In this document: one piece after another, positions 1-8,986 of the stretch
Layout: every line of letters begins with the position of its first letter
How positions within the stretch are numbered: position 1 is the first letter of the stretch
Assembly: GCF_900169785.1 (NCBI RefSeq)
Contig: NZ_FWER01000005.1
Coordinates: 1 to 64,000, forward strand
Source: Rhizobium sullae
GTDB taxonomy: Bacteria > Pseudomonadota > Alphaproteobacteria > Rhizobiales > Rhizobiaceae
DNA: 64,000 nt
Direction: 5' to 3'
The notes under the pieces: generated by a model
What the model was told of the DNA's origin: nothing
The model's database searches: none
Seen by the model: only the letters and a program-made list of their open reading frames with translations
Made by a program: the position numbers and the translations under genes

Positions 1-2
1 CG

Positions 3-461
3 CGCTGGAGCGACAGTCTGAAGGCTTGGTTCGTGCCCGGCCGCACCGCCGAAAGGCGCATCGGTCGTTGGCTGGCTGAGATGGAAGCAGAGGCCGACGC
101 TTTTGCCGATGAAAAGGGCAGGGATGCTTTCGCATTCGATCCGATCGAAAGCCGCTATCTCGAAGCAGCGCCTTCGGCCTTTCAGGTCAGGACGCCATAC
201 TCGCGCACTGTCGTCAACGAAATTCGAGAGATCCCCTTTGCGCGCTGGGACGCGGATCGCCGACTTTGGACAGTGCCTTATCGAGCGTTCGACAAACTGC
301 GCTCAGAAAAGATCGCCTTCAATCGCGGGCTACTGTGTTGCCTTCGACTCGGCGCCGGAAGCACCGGAGGCGGTTCTCAGCTTGTCGGAAACGAAGACGA
401 AGAATCCAAAGGGCAAGAAAGGCGCGCCGCCTGCGCAAAAGGCCATGCCATCCGCGAATAA
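3..461 (+). pseudogene. C-terminal part of an unidentified protein, probably frameshifted
   Basis: The reading frame is already open at base 3, so the 5' part lies outside the window. The first ~95 codons look like real protein, with a Trp/Tyr-rich stretch (ARWDADRRLWTVPYRAFDKL, about bases 238-300) recalling small beta-rich nucleic-acid-associated modules. After about base 310 this frame turns into Cys/Gly-rich text. A neighbouring frame ends at base 474 with a Lys/Ala-rich tail that looks more like a natural C-terminus, which suggests a frameshift. I do not recognise the family with certainty. It converges with the subtilase operon on the other strand. Confidence 0.4.
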
Positions 462-692
462 TCAGCTCGCTTGAGCTTTGTATACGACGTCTTTCCGAAC
501 CGAAGCGACTCCCTTTACCGCGCGAAGCGCATCGAGTGCGTCAGGATTGACACTCCCGTTGACAATCATGAAGCGCTCGTGGCTTTGCACCTGTTCGAGG
601 CCTTGCGACTTCAAGTCATCGACGACCTCGCCCAGACTGCGGGCCTCGCTTTTGTCGATTCGAATGGTAACTCCAATTTTATCGGTCGTCAT
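462..692 (-). CDS. Small I9-propeptide-like protein coupled to the subtilase
   Basis: A 76-residue protein without signal peptide or cysteines. The pattern is an initial beta strand (GVTIRID), a helix rich in Leu/Val, a central strand (HERFMIVNG) and a final GVASVRKD strand. This resembles the ferredoxin-like fold of subtilisin propeptides and stand-alone I9 inhibitors, in which the last motif is usually VASVExD. Its ATG overlaps the subtilase stop as ATGA (692-689), so the two are probably translationally coupled. Known I9 proteins act as folding chaperones or tight inhibitors of their cognate subtilase. That role here is inferred from fold pattern and context, not shown. Confidence 0.65.
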   Translation of the reverse strand: MTTDKIGVTIRIDKSEARSLGEVVDDLKSQGLEQVQSHERFMIVNGSVNPDALDALRAVKGVASVRKDVVYKAQAS

Positions 693-2044
693 ACCTCACC
701 GCTTCCTTTTGCCTGGAGCAGACCCTTACCAACATCCCTGGCAGGGGAAGATAGTGGCTTCGTAAGCTGAATCAAGCGCGCCCACAGCGCCCATCCGCGA
801 AACGTCGGATCAGACTGAGCAATCAGAGCCGCAACGCCAGCAACATGTGGGGTCGCCATGCTGGTGCCATTCCACCGATCATAGTTGTCATCAGGCAAGC
901 TCGAAAGTATGTCGACGCCAGGAGCGGCAATGTCTACTTCCTGGCCAGGATTCAATCCGCCACACGAGAACGACGCTGGCGCAAAGAAGCGATCCACGGC
1001 ACCAACCCCGAGGATCGTGGACGCGTTCGCCGGAGAACCGACGGGCGCAATATGCTGAGGACGTGAACTTTCGTTCCCAGCGGCGGCAACGACTAAAGCA
1101 CCCGCGTCTAAACATACCCGCCCAATTTGCTCGTAATCGTCGCTCGGCGAATCTCCAACTTGCGTCGCAGCTCCTAGCGACATCGAAATAACGTGGCAAC
1201 CTTCATCCAGCGCCCATTCCATGCCCGCAATAATCGACCGGTCAGTACCGAAGCCGTCGTCGCCTAGCACCTTTCCAGCGTAAATTTCCGCTTCGTAGGC
1301 GATACCGTAGCGCGGGCCGGTGGCCGGTCGCAATGGACCGCATGCCGTACCGATGCAATGGGTTCCGTGACCGTGCACGTCTCTTTCGGAACTACGCGTT
1401 GCAAAGAGCTTCTTAGTGATCAAACGGCCGACAAAATCCTGATGAGTTTCGTCAAATCCGGTATCCAGCACTGCCACCTTGATGCCGGCCCCGCTTAGGT
1501 CACTTTCGATAACCTTGACAGCCTGCAGTCCCCAAGTGTTGCTCGTCTCGTCAAAGGCAGCCCGGGCCATAACTCCCTCTGCCCCCTTTCTGCCCAGCAA
1601 CCGATCGACCAGCTCGTTGACAGCGTCACGATACCCAAGCAGGTAGTCACTGTCCAAAGGAGTTGCAAAGCCGCCCACGGTTACCTGTGCGAGGTCCAGT
1701 CGCTTCGACAGTGGGCCGCCGAGGGCACGATAGGATCGCTCTGGCCGAACCGCACTTACGACCTTCTGCTGCATGGCATTTTGCAGCATGGGCTTCAGCT
1801 TCTCGCCGTCCCGGCGCACAATCGCGATCCCGAAACGCTCGAAGTACTGAACATCAGCGCCATCGAAATCATTTGGCACCGCGGCGGCGCTTCGAAAGTC
1901 CTTGGACGACGCGACACGGAATCCGCCTTTTTCAAGTTGCTGTACACCCTCGCTCTTTGTTTTGGGTGTAAATCGCACCACCATGCCAAGACCCGATGTG
2001 CCGTCGCCTTGTGCGTTAACCCGGCCTCGCGTTGATTTAGCCAT
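689..2044 (-). CDS. Subtilisin-like serine protease (S8 family)
   Basis: A 451-residue subtilase. The catalytic triad is visible as Asp194 (VAVLDTGFDETH), His226 (HGHGTHC) and Ser395 (NGTSMATPHVAG), with oxyanion Asn324 (AAGNES). The first ~180 residues form an N-terminal region with a possible prodomain (about residues 20-105). There is no signal peptide or membrane segment, so the enzyme looks cytoplasmic, which is unusual for degradative subtilisins. It is the first gene of a two-gene operon with the 76-residue I9-like protein, which overlaps its stop codon. Peptide-bond hydrolysis is secure from the motifs; the substrate is unknown. A regulatory or conflict-related role is possible. Confidence 0.93.
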   Translation of the reverse strand: MAKSTRGRVNAQGDGTSGLGMVVRFTPKTKSEGVQQLEKGGFRVASSKDFRSAAAVPNDFDGADVQYFERFGIAIVRRDGEKLKPMLQNAMQQKVVSAVRPERSYRALGGPLSKRLDLAQVTVGGFATPLDSDYLLGYRDAVNELVDRLLGRKGAEGVMARAAFDETSNTWGLQAVKVIESDLSGAGIKVAVLDTGFDETHQDFVGRLITKKLFATRSSERDVHGHGTHCIGTACGPLRPATGPRYGIAYEAEIYAGKVLGDDGFGTDRSIIAGMEWALDEGCHVISMSLGAATQVGDSPSDDYEQIGRVCLDAGALVVAAAGNESSRPQHIAPVGSPANASTILGVGAVDRFFAPASFSCGGLNPGQEVDIAAPGVDILSSLPDDNYDRWNGTSMATPHVAGVAALIAQSDPTFRGWALWARLIQLTKPLSSPARDVGKGLLQAKGSGEV

Positions 2045-2871
2045 AGTACAATTCCCCCTTCTTTCACGGTTTCAAAGACGATACGCAATGACAAAACCCG
2101 CAAGCTGGAAGCGGCAATCCGTTAGTCAAGCCGACACTCGAGTTCGGGGCAGTGGATGGCTCTGCAGTTAGATCGAAGCGGATTGATTAGGTGGTTTTTT
2201 CCGCTGACTGCCGCGAGACCGCAAAGCTTCGCCGACCGAAAATTGGAGCATTCGGCAAAGAAGAAATAGTTGTACCTTGTAGATCGATTTCGGGATGTAG
2301 TTCCCCTAGACGAAATCTCGGCGGCAAATATACATCTTATTGTTGAGTTAGCAAGTAAAAGTTCCAGCGAGCGGTTCGCCCGCATTTCATTGCCTTTCAG
2401 GTGAAGTATACTTTTGCATCTCATCCCCGTTGGATTTCCTCGTTATTTTGTGCCGGAGGAAACTCAGTCCGATGATCGATACTCAGTGCGATAATGGAAG
2501 TTTCATTTTCAGAAAACCGAATCATGCCCGCGAAAAATCGCCAGCGATGCCGGAAATGGCACCCTTACAACGAGGCTCCGGCGGGGGCAGGAACTGTTCT
2601 CGCTGCTTTGGAAACATGGCAAGGGATGTGCTCCTTTTGGAGAACATCGTGTAGCAGCCTTAGATCAAGTTCGACGCCGTGAGACGGCGAATGAATCAAC
2701 CGGGTATACGAGGCTGCAAGGCGAGTTGCCCTGAATCCGGACACACACACTGACTGAGTTTACGGCTAGTTTACCAACTTTAAGGCGAGAAATAACCCTA
2801 TATGATTAATTGACTTCGCCTTCTAGCTGTACGAATTATCCCGCGGGCTGGAAAACGGAGGGTGTTGGCCA
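2045..2871 (+). other. Intergenic region, no supported gene
   Basis: About 830 bases between the divergent subtilase and peroxidase genes, AT-richer than the flanks. Short open frames on both strands have poor composition and no recognisable domain. A TTGACT hexamer at 2809-2814 could be a -35 box for the peroxidase gene, but the matching -10 (GAATTA, 17 bases on) is weak. I see no repeat or RNA gene. Confidence 0.5.
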
Positions 2872-4653
2872 ATGGCAATCGTTTTTCAATCGCACGGGGG
2901 TACAGAGAAAAAGCGCGCCGTTCCAAGGCCGAGCCTTCGGGCCGCGCCGCCAGCGACGGGTGACGTCGCGGTCGATGAAGAGGCTGACTTCGGCTATTTC
3001 GTACCGCCACTAGATGCGCCCGAGAACTACTTGCCAAACACGGCGGAGACGATTGGAGAGCTCGATGAGCTCGGCGAAATGTTGATCGACGTCGTCGCCA
3101 CGCCGACGAGCGAGGATCCGACGGAAGATTCCACGCTCCCGCCGGTTTTCACCTATTGGGGACAATTCCTGGATCATGAGCTGACGGCCCGAACCGATCG
3201 TGAAGGGGCGATTTCGAGCATGGTCAACGCACACCCGCCTGTCGCCTCGTCGACGGTGGAGAGCCAGTTCAGGAATGCCCGCTCGCCCCGCTTCGATCTC
3301 GATAGTGTCTACGGCGGATCTGCCGTCGGCGAGGGGGTAGGTGCAGACGTTGTCAAAGTGATTTCTGGTCTTCGCCACCCCACGCTGAAGGACAAAATGC
3401 GTGTCGGAACAGCGATCGAACCGGGGCCCTTGCCCGACAGCCTCGACCAACATCGAGACCTGCCTCGCTATGGCCAGGTCCAGTCGTCTGTCCGGGAAGC
3501 GGCTCTACGTCTGGCTAAGGCCGCGATGACTCCTGAGGCGTTTGAGAAATTCTCCGATACGTTGCCCCAGCGCGCGATAATCGGGGATAATCGCAACGAC
3601 GAAAATCTCGTCGTCGCGCAGTTCCATCTGAGTTTTCTTCGGTTCCATAACAAGGCCATCGACTATCTTGCGTCGCACGACACGGGTTGGATCGCCGATT
3701 TCAGCTCTGCGCAGGCTCTGACGAGACTTCATTACCAATGGTTGATTGTCGAAGGATACCTCAAGGGCGTTTGCGATCCGGTTGTGGTGGACCGCGTCGT
3801 CAAGGATCGGGCGTCTCATTTCTTCAAGTTCAGAGCCGAGTTTGATGCCCGAAGGCAGAATACTCGCCTTGGAAATGCTCTGCCATTGGAGTTCTCGGCG
3901 GCAGCTTATCGGTTCGGTCATTCCATGGTCAGAGCGTTCTACGACTACAACAAGATCTTTGGGCGGCCGGGCACAGGTTTTCTACCGCGTGCGACCTTGC
4001 AGTTGCTTTTCGAATTCACTGGAGGCGGCGGCAGGCTGGATACCGAGAAGAAGCTGCCCAAGAACTGGATCATCGACTGGACACGCTTTACGGGCGTCGA
4101 TCCCCATGATGGGAGCGACGGAGAACCGGCCCGTTTCGCCAGGAAGATCGATACCGAACTCGCCCCGCCATTGCACACGATGTTCAAGGAAGGGGAAGAC
4201 CAGGCCGATCAACAACTCAAAGAGTTGTTCAAGAACCTGGCAAGGAGGAACCTTCGTAGAGGCTACAATCTCAGGCTCCCGACGGGCCAGGCTCTGCACA
4301 AGCATCTCAAGCAAATTGGTGCAGTGGAGTCATCGCCGATCCAGGATGTCTCAGCGCTGTTCGCCACGAAGCCCGATCTGCAGAACTTCCTCGCCGGAAC
4401 CACATCGCGCTTCCACGAGCGCGCACCGTTATGGTTCTACATTCTTGCTGAAGCCGAGGCTGCCGGTGGAAATCGATTGGGTGAAGTTGGGAGCTGTCTC
4501 GTGGCGTTGACCTTCGTGGGCGTGCTGCTTGCGGATCCGGACTCGGCCCTTTCGCGCGGGTTCACGCCCGATCAGAGCCCCCTTAAGATGCCGGACAACT
4601 CGCCGATCGACTCGATCGCCAAGTGGATGCGGTTCGCGGCCGTCATGCAGTAG
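2872..4653 (+). CDS. Animal-type haem peroxidase (peroxidase-cyclooxygenase superfamily)
   Basis: A 593-residue protein with the haem-peroxidase signatures of the myeloperoxidase/peroxidasin superfamily. WGQFLDHE carries the distal pair Asp101-His102 (equivalent to Asp94/His95 of myeloperoxidase). DNRNDE carries Arg241 and Glu244 (the catalytic Arg and the second haem-ester Glu). YRFGHSMVR carries the proximal His350. There is no signal peptide, so export by the classical route is not evident. A GGAGGG ribosome site lies about 10 bases before the ATG. Family members oxidise halides or organic substrates with peroxide; the bacterial ones are little characterised. The gene stands alone, divergent from the subtilase operon. 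Confidence 0.9.
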   Translation: MAIVFQSHGGTEKKRAVPRPSLRAAPPATGDVAVDEEADFGYFVPPLDAPENYLPNTAETIGELDELGEMLIDVVATPTSEDPTEDSTLPPVFTYWGQFLDHELTARTDREGAISSMVNAHPPVASSTVESQFRNARSPRFDLDSVYGGSAVGEGVGADVVKVISGLRHPTLKDKMRVGTAIEPGPLPDSLDQHRDLPRYGQVQSSVREAALRLAKAAMTPEAFEKFSDTLPQRAIIGDNRNDENLVVAQFHLSFLRFHNKAIDYLASHDTGWIADFSSAQALTRLHYQWLIVEGYLKGVCDPVVVDRVVKDRASHFFKFRAEFDARRQNTRLGNALPLEFSAAAYRFGHSMVRAFYDYNKIFGRPGTGFLPRATLQLLFEFTGGGGRLDTEKKLPKNWIIDWTRFTGVDPHDGSDGEPARFARKIDTELAPPLHTMFKEGEDQADQQLKELFKNLARRNLRRGYNLRLPTGQALHKHLKQIGAVESSPIQDVSALFATKPDLQNFLAGTTSRFHERAPLWFYILAEAEAAGGNRLGEVGSCLVALTFVGVLLADPDSALSRGFTPDQSPLKMPDNSPIDSIAKWMRFAAVMQ

Positions 4654-4981
4654 TGGCGCGTAAGAGTGCTGCCTCGCCGCACTGCGGCGGGGCAAAGCGA
4701 CATGCGTGCAGCCTCAAGATCGTTGGTGCTGCTTCTTGCGTTTGCCGGCGATGAGGGTCTTACGCGCATCGAAATCCTGCGATAACAACGGTCACGCCTC
4801 CTATAGGATCCAGGTGTCCCGCAAGCATAAATGGACGTCCTTGCAGGCGGAAAGCAAACAATCGCGACCAAAAACAGCGTCATCGCTTGTGGAAACGCTG
4901 CCGAACCGTTCGAATGCTGAGATCTGCCGACACCCAACCGCTATCGCGTCATCCTACAACTATTTTCAAAGCTGCGTGGTC
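4654..4981 (+). other. Intergenic region with a GC-rich hairpin
   Basis: No gene is supported here. GCCTCGCCGC-ACT-GCGGCGGGGC at 4671-4693 forms a strong stem just after the peroxidase stop and may terminate or protect its transcript, although no T-run follows it. The rest shows nothing recognisable. Confidence 0.45.
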
Positions 4982-6016
4982 TCACCTAGCCGCTCGTTCG
5001 GGGAGGGGGCGTCGACGGAGCGCCACCTGTTCGAGTGACGGCGGGATGTACGCCGACCCCTCCAGCAAGCCCACGTCTTCTCCCGGTGGTACAATTTCAT
5101 CGATCCGGTCAAGAATTTCATCGTCAAGGGATACCTCAACACCAGCAAGAAGGCCTTCAAGCTGCTCGGGAGTACGCGGTCCAATGATCGCTGACGATAG
5201 AGCCGGATGCGAAACGACGAAGGCGAGGGCCATATGCATCAGCAAGATGCCTGCTCCATCGGCAAGCGCTATGAGCTGTTCGACCTTGTCGAGGGTCTGT
5301 TGGTCAGTCATTGCCTTCTGGAAGAACTTTGCTCGCAGGGTGTCCGGCGTTGGCTCACCTTTCCGATACTTACCTGTGAGCATTCCTTTGGCGAGCGGGC
5401 TCCATGCCATGACGCCCATCCCGTAACGCTGGCAGGTTGGCAGCACCTCACGCTCGATTGAACGATTAAGGATAGAGTAGGGCGGCTGCTCCGTGCGGAA
5501 TCGTGCAAGCCCTCGGCGCTCGGCCACCCATTGCGCCTCGACAATGTCCGACGCCGGGAAGGTTGACGCTCCGATGGCGCGAACCTTACCCGCACGCATC
5601 AGGTCAGTTAACACCGAAAGCGTTTCCTCGATGTCGGTGTCAGGGACGGGGCGATGGAGCTGGTAAAGGTCAATATAGTCAGTCTGAAGTCGGCGCAGCG
5701 AGTCCTCCACTGCTTGCGTCACCCAGCGCCGCGAACCACCACGCCGGTTCGGGTCGTCGCCCATCGGGCCGAAAACCTTGGTGGCGAGAACAACATCGTC
5801 GCGCCTTCCCTTCAGGGCTTTCCCGACGATCACTTCAGAGTCGCCGTCACTGTATCGGTCGGCGGTATCGATGAAGTTTATGCCCGCATCAAGTGCTCTG
5901 TGGATCATGCGGGCGCACTCATCGTGGTCGTTGTTGGCCATCTTCCCGAACATCATCGCGCCTAGACAATAGGAGCTGACCTTGATGCCAGTACGGCCGA
6001 GAGTGCGATAGAGCAT
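4982..6016 (-). CDS. Aldo/keto reductase
   Basis: An NADPH-dependent (alpha/beta)8-barrel oxidoreductase of about 344 residues. The catalytic tetrad is visible: Asp and Tyr in FIDTADRY, Lys in VLATK and His in LYQLHRP. The C-terminal cofactor segment is typical (SSAIIGPRTPEQLE). Two in-frame ATGs lie six bases apart (6022 and 6016). AAGGA at 6029-6025 sits only 2-3 bases from the first but about 8-9 from the second, so I chose 6016. The gene is divergent from a TetR regulator, and the 120-base gap holds a 17-bp perfect palindrome, so the reductase is probably repressed by that neighbour. The physiological carbonyl substrate cannot be read from the sequence. Confidence 0.92.
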   Translation of the reverse strand: MLYRTLGRTGIKVSSYCLGAMMFGKMANNDHDECARMIHRALDAGINFIDTADRYSDGDSEVIVGKALKGRRDDVVLATKVFGPMGDDPNRRGGSRRWVTQAVEDSLRRLQTDYIDLYQLHRPVPDTDIEETLSVLTDLMRAGKVRAIGASTFPASDIVEAQWVAERRGLARFRTEQPPYSILNRSIEREVLPTCQRYGMGVMAWSPLAKGMLTGKYRKGEPTPDTLRAKFFQKAMTDQQTLDKVEQLIALADGAGILLMHMALAFVVSHPALSSAIIGPRTPEQLEGLLAGVEVSLDDEILDRIDEIVPPGEDVGLLEGSAYIPPSLEQVALRRRPLPERAAR

Positions 6017-6075
6017 GTTCATTTTCCTTGTGCTTACGGTTGCAACGTTCCAGCAGGCGCGATACAGAGGGTAAT

Positions 6076-6112
6076 CGGAACATTCGTCCGTTTATACGGA
6101 ACACTGTTCCGT
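6076..6112. promoter_or_regulatory. TetR-type operator between tetR and aldo/keto reductase
   Basis: CGGAACACTGTTCCG at 6097-6111 is a perfect palindrome about a central C, extended by one A/T pair to 6096-6112. A second, imperfect copy (CGGAACATTCGTCCG) starts 21 bases earlier at 6076. Paired palindromes in a divergent TetR/target gap are the classical arrangement for an autoregulating repressor. Confidence 0.75.
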
Positions 6113-6135
6113 TTTGCAATAGGTATAGTCGCCCG

Positions 6136-6744
6136 GTGAAGTCAGACGAACAAAAGAACGAGTCTAGCAGCGCGACCCGTCTGGCAGTGCGGGCCGATGC
6201 GAGGCGCAATTTCGACGCACTGCTTCAAGCTGCAATGGCTGTCTTCAGCGAGTTGGGCGTTGATGCGCCGATGCGAACTATCGCAGACAGGGCAGGGGTT
6301 GGTGTTGGCACGCTCTATCGCCATTTCCCCGAGCGCTCTGACCTCATCAAGGCATTGATCAAACGCGACGTTCTTGCTCAGGCGGACGCTGCGGCGGCTT
6401 ACGCAGAAGAGCTTGAGCCAGCGGAGGCACTCGCTAAATGGATGACGCGTCTTGTTGATTTCATCTCCACGAAAAAAGCCCTGGGTCCAGCGCTACATTC
6501 AGGCGACCCCGCCTACCAGGCACTTCCGGAGTTTGTTCTTGGCCAGTTCACACCAGTGCTTCGACGGCTGCTCGATGCTGCCGCAGCCTCAGGAGCGATC
6601 AGGAACGACGTAAACGCAAGCGACCTGCTGAACGCCGGACTGCGTCTCGCCACACCGGCGAGTGACGGTGACACAGAGCAGGCGAGGCGAATGGTGTCAC
6701 TGCTCACGGACGGTCTACGCCACCGACCAAATCCAAAGAGTTAG
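6136..6744 (+). CDS. TetR/AcrR family transcriptional regulator
   Basis: About 202 residues. The N-terminal helix-turn-helix is clear: FDALLQAAMAVFSELGVDAP followed by MRTIADRAGVGVGTLYRHFP, the hallmark of TetR proteins. The C-terminal ligand domain is all-helical and ends with a DGLRHRP tail. The frame is open further upstream, but that text is Arg/Asn-rich and covers the operator, so I chose the GTG at 6136, which gives a usual family length. It presumably represses itself and the divergent aldo/keto reductase through the palindromes at 6076-6112, being released by a small molecule handled by that enzyme. Confidence 0.88.
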   Translation: MKSDEQKNESSSATRLAVRADARRNFDALLQAAMAVFSELGVDAPMRTIADRAGVGVGTLYRHFPERSDLIKALIKRDVLAQADAAAAYAEELEPAEALAKWMTRLVDFISTKKALGPALHSGDPAYQALPEFVLGQFTPVLRRLLDAAAASGAIRNDVNASDLLNAGLRLATPASDGDTEQARRMVSLLTDGLRHRPNPKS

Positions 6745-6805
6745 CATCACAGGGGAATACCTACAAAGCCCGCTTCCACCAGGTGCCCGTCCAGAGGATC
6801 TCTGC

Positions 6806-7726
6806 TTAGGAAGTCCCTTTCAGCAGTGGCGTTTCTGCCAATGTTATCACCATGTGCTCGATAAAGGCGCGGACGCGGTGAGGCAGTGGGCCGCCGCCCA
6901 CATAGACGGCATGAACCAGTTCCAGGTCGCCTGGATTCTGATCTTCGAGCAGTGGGATAAGTCGTCCCGCCGCGATCTCATCCGCGACATGAAACAAACC
7001 AAGCCGGGCGATGCCGACGCCGGCCAGCACCATCTGTTTCATCGTTTCGCCGTTGTTCACCACGATGCTGCCTTTGACCGGTTGTGCGACCTCCCGGCCT
7101 TCGCAGTGAAACGGCCACGACGGCCTTGCACGTCGGAAGTTGAAGGTCAGGCAGTCGTGATGTTCCAGGTCGGCAGGTGTTTCTGGCCGTCCTCTGCGTT
7201 CCAGATAGGAAGGTGCAGCACAGACCACGCGCCGGCTCTGCCCCAGCTTGCGGGCGATCAGCCCGCTGTCGGGCAGGTTGCCCATGCGGATGGCGACATC
7301 GGTCTTTTCCGCCACCAGATCGACAATGCCGTCAGTGAAGCTGAGATCGACGATCAGATTGGGATTATGCGCAATGAAATCCGGCATTGCCGGCACGATG
7401 AACATCGTGCCGAACGGTATCGTTGTGTTGACCCGCAACCGCCCACGGACGGCACCTCCAGCGGCTTCCTGATCCGCATCGTTCAGTTCCTGCAGAATCC
7501 GAAGGGCTGCATGGTGATAGGCCTCGCCTTCTTCCGTTAGCGTAAGAGCGCGAGTAGTTCGCACCAGAAGGCGTGTGCCAAGCCGTGCTTCAAGGCGGGC
7601 GATCAATTTGCTGACTGCCGATGGCGTGAGGTCAAGGTTGCGCGCGGCGGCGGAGAATCCCCCATCCTGGACAACGCGGGCAAACACTTCCATCTCGCCC
7701 GAGCGTTCCATCAGGATACGCGGCAT
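6806..7726 (-). CDS. LysR family transcriptional regulator
   Basis: A 306-residue LysR protein. The winged helix-turn-helix occupies residues ~8-68 (FSAAARNLDLTPSAVSKLIA, then LGTRLLVRTTRALTLTEEG). A periplasmic-binding-protein-like effector domain follows (LRVNTTIPFG ... LPDSGLIARKLG). GAGG lies 7 bases before the ATG. It is divergent from the SDR / monooxygenase / DJ-1 operon at 7824-9829 and is its likely regulator. Similar LysR proteins next to SDRs often respond to electrophiles or quinones, but the effector is not evident. Confidence 0.93.
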   Translation of the reverse strand: MPRILMERSGEMEVFARVVQDGGFSAAARNLDLTPSAVSKLIARLEARLGTRLLVRTTRALTLTEEGEAYHHAALRILQELNDADQEAAGGAVRGRLRVNTTIPFGTMFIVPAMPDFIAHNPNLIVDLSFTDGIVDLVAEKTDVAIRMGNLPDSGLIARKLGQSRRVVCAAPSYLERRGRPETPADLEHHDCLTFNFRRARPSWPFHCEGREVAQPVKGSIVVNNGETMKQMVLAGVGIARLGLFHVADEIAAGRLIPLLEDQNPGDLELVHAVYVGGGPLPHRVRAFIEHMVITLAETPLLKGTS

Positions 7727-7792
7727 TGATGATCCTCATTCACAGGTGCATGTCTCCTACACGCAATAGTTCCTGTGGTTCTTAGATCATAA

Positions 7793-7810
7793 ATTGTCCG
7801 CAGCAACAAT
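7793..7810. promoter_or_regulatory. Possible LysR-binding inverted repeat
   Basis: ATTGT-N8-ACAAT lies in the LysR/SDR gap, just before the SDR ribosome site. The symmetry resembles a LysR box, but its position so close to the start codon is unusual and the arms are short. Confidence 0.25.
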
Positions 7811-7823
7811 CTGGAGACACGAC

Positions 7824-8615
7824 ATGGACCTGCGACTCACCGGCAAGACTGCCCTAGTTACCGGAGCCACAGCCGGCATTGGCCTCGAAATCGCCCGCAC
7901 TCTCGCCGCCGAAGGTGCACGCGTTGTCATCACAGGACGCGACCGTGCCAAGCTCGATAGCGCGCTCGCTGCCGTTAAGGAATCCGGCGGATCGGACATC
8001 GCTGGCGTTCTGGCAGACGCCGCCAGCGCCGAGGGTGCCGCGATCATCGCAAGGGCTGAGGCTTCGGTCGATATACTCGTCAACAATCTCGGCATCTACG
8101 AGAGCAAGGCATTCGGCGACATCAGCGATGCCGATTGGAGCCATCTGTTCGACGTCAATGTCTTGAGCGGCGTGCGCCTGTCACGGACCTATCTCCCCGG
8201 CATGCTGGAGCGCAACTGGGGCCGCATTATTTTCATTTCCAGTGAGTCGGGCCTCGCCATTCCGCAGGACATGATCCACTACGCGACGACCAAGACCGCG
8301 CAACTCTCGGTTTCGCGCGGATTGGCGCAACTGACCCGCGGGACCAATGTCACAGTCAATTCCGTGCTGCCAGGACCGACCCGCTCGGAAGGCATTGAGG
8401 CTTTCCTGCGCAGTCAGGCAAGCGACCCGTCCGCGCCGATCAAAGAGGTCGAGGCCGAATTCTTCGCCACAGCCCGCTCGGCTTCGATCCTCCAGCGCAT
8501 GGTGGAAGCGGAGGAGGTGGCAAACCTGGTCACCTATCTCGCCAGCCCCCGCTCATCCGCGACCAACGGCGCTGCCCTTCGAGCCGAAGGCGGCCTCGTC
8601 AACACCATCGCCTGA
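7824..8615 (+). CDS. Short-chain dehydrogenase/reductase
   Basis: A 263-residue classical SDR. The Rossmann motif is TGATAGIG near residue 13. The NNAG motif appears as NNLG. The catalytic Ser lies in ISSESG and the Tyr/Lys pair in YATTK. Loss of the NNAG Ala and a loop rich in Ser/Asp (SDPSAPIKEVE) are typical of a rhizobial subgroup often labelled oxidoreductase. CTGGAGA lies about 6 bases before the chosen ATG; an earlier in-frame start would overlap the ribosome site. It is the first gene of an operon with a small monooxygenase (15-base gap) and an exported DJ-1-like protein, divergent from a LysR regulator. The substrate is unknown. Confidence 0.93.
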   Translation: MDLRLTGKTALVTGATAGIGLEIARTLAAEGARVVITGRDRAKLDSALAAVKESGGSDIAGVLADAASAEGAAIIARAEASVDILVNNLGIYESKAFGDISDADWSHLFDVNVLSGVRLSRTYLPGMLERNWGRIIFISSESGLAIPQDMIHYATTKTAQLSVSRGLAQLTRGTNVTVNSVLPGPTRSEGIEAFLRSQASDPSAPIKEVEAEFFATARSASILQRMVEAEEVANLVTYLASPRSSATNGAALRAEGGLVNTIA

Positions 8616-8629
8616 GTAAGGTCTTACCC

Positions 8630-8932
8630 ATGTCAAACACACCTCTGACAATTGTCGCCATCACCACGGCTAAACCCGGCAAGCAAGCAGCCCTCGGTGC
8701 CGCCCAGGAAAAGCTGGTCGCAGAGACTCTGGCTGAAGACGGCTGCCTTCGTTACGAACTGCACCAGTCGCTCGATGAAGGACGCGTCCGCATCTTCGTC
8801 GAAACTTGGGCAAGCGAGGTCCAATGGCGCGCCCATATGCAGGGCGCTGCCATGCAGCGCTTTCAGGCGAGCGGCGTGGGCGAATATTTCGCCGACTTCA
8901 CCCTGCACCGGCTGACCAAGGTCGCCGGCTGA
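8630..8932 (+). CDS. Antibiotic biosynthesis monooxygenase (ABM) family protein
   Basis: A 100-residue dimeric alpha/beta-barrel ABM protein. The visible pattern is LTIVAITTAKPGK, then GCLRYELHQSLDE, then FVETWASEVQWRAHMQ, the standard order of strand, strand and helix. Family members are cofactor-free quinol monooxygenases (YgiN-like) or small stress proteins. It lies in the LysR-linked operon between an SDR and a DJ-1-like protein, which fits handling of quinones or other reactive carbonyls. The actual reaction is inferred from the family only. Confidence 0.88.
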   Translation: MSNTPLTIVAITTAKPGKQAALGAAQEKLVAETLAEDGCLRYELHQSLDEGRVRIFVETWASEVQWRAHMQGAAMQRFQASGVGEYFADFTLHRLTKVAG

Positions 8933-8986
8933 TAAGCGGCTGCCTTTTCATTCCCAATCGGATTTTCGTACATTCGGAGATAAACC

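Noticed and set aside
2122..2424. Minus-strand 100-codon frame in the subtilase/peroxidase gap
   Set aside because: Asn/Arg/Phe-rich text, no ribosome site and no domain; looks like chance in AT-richer DNA.
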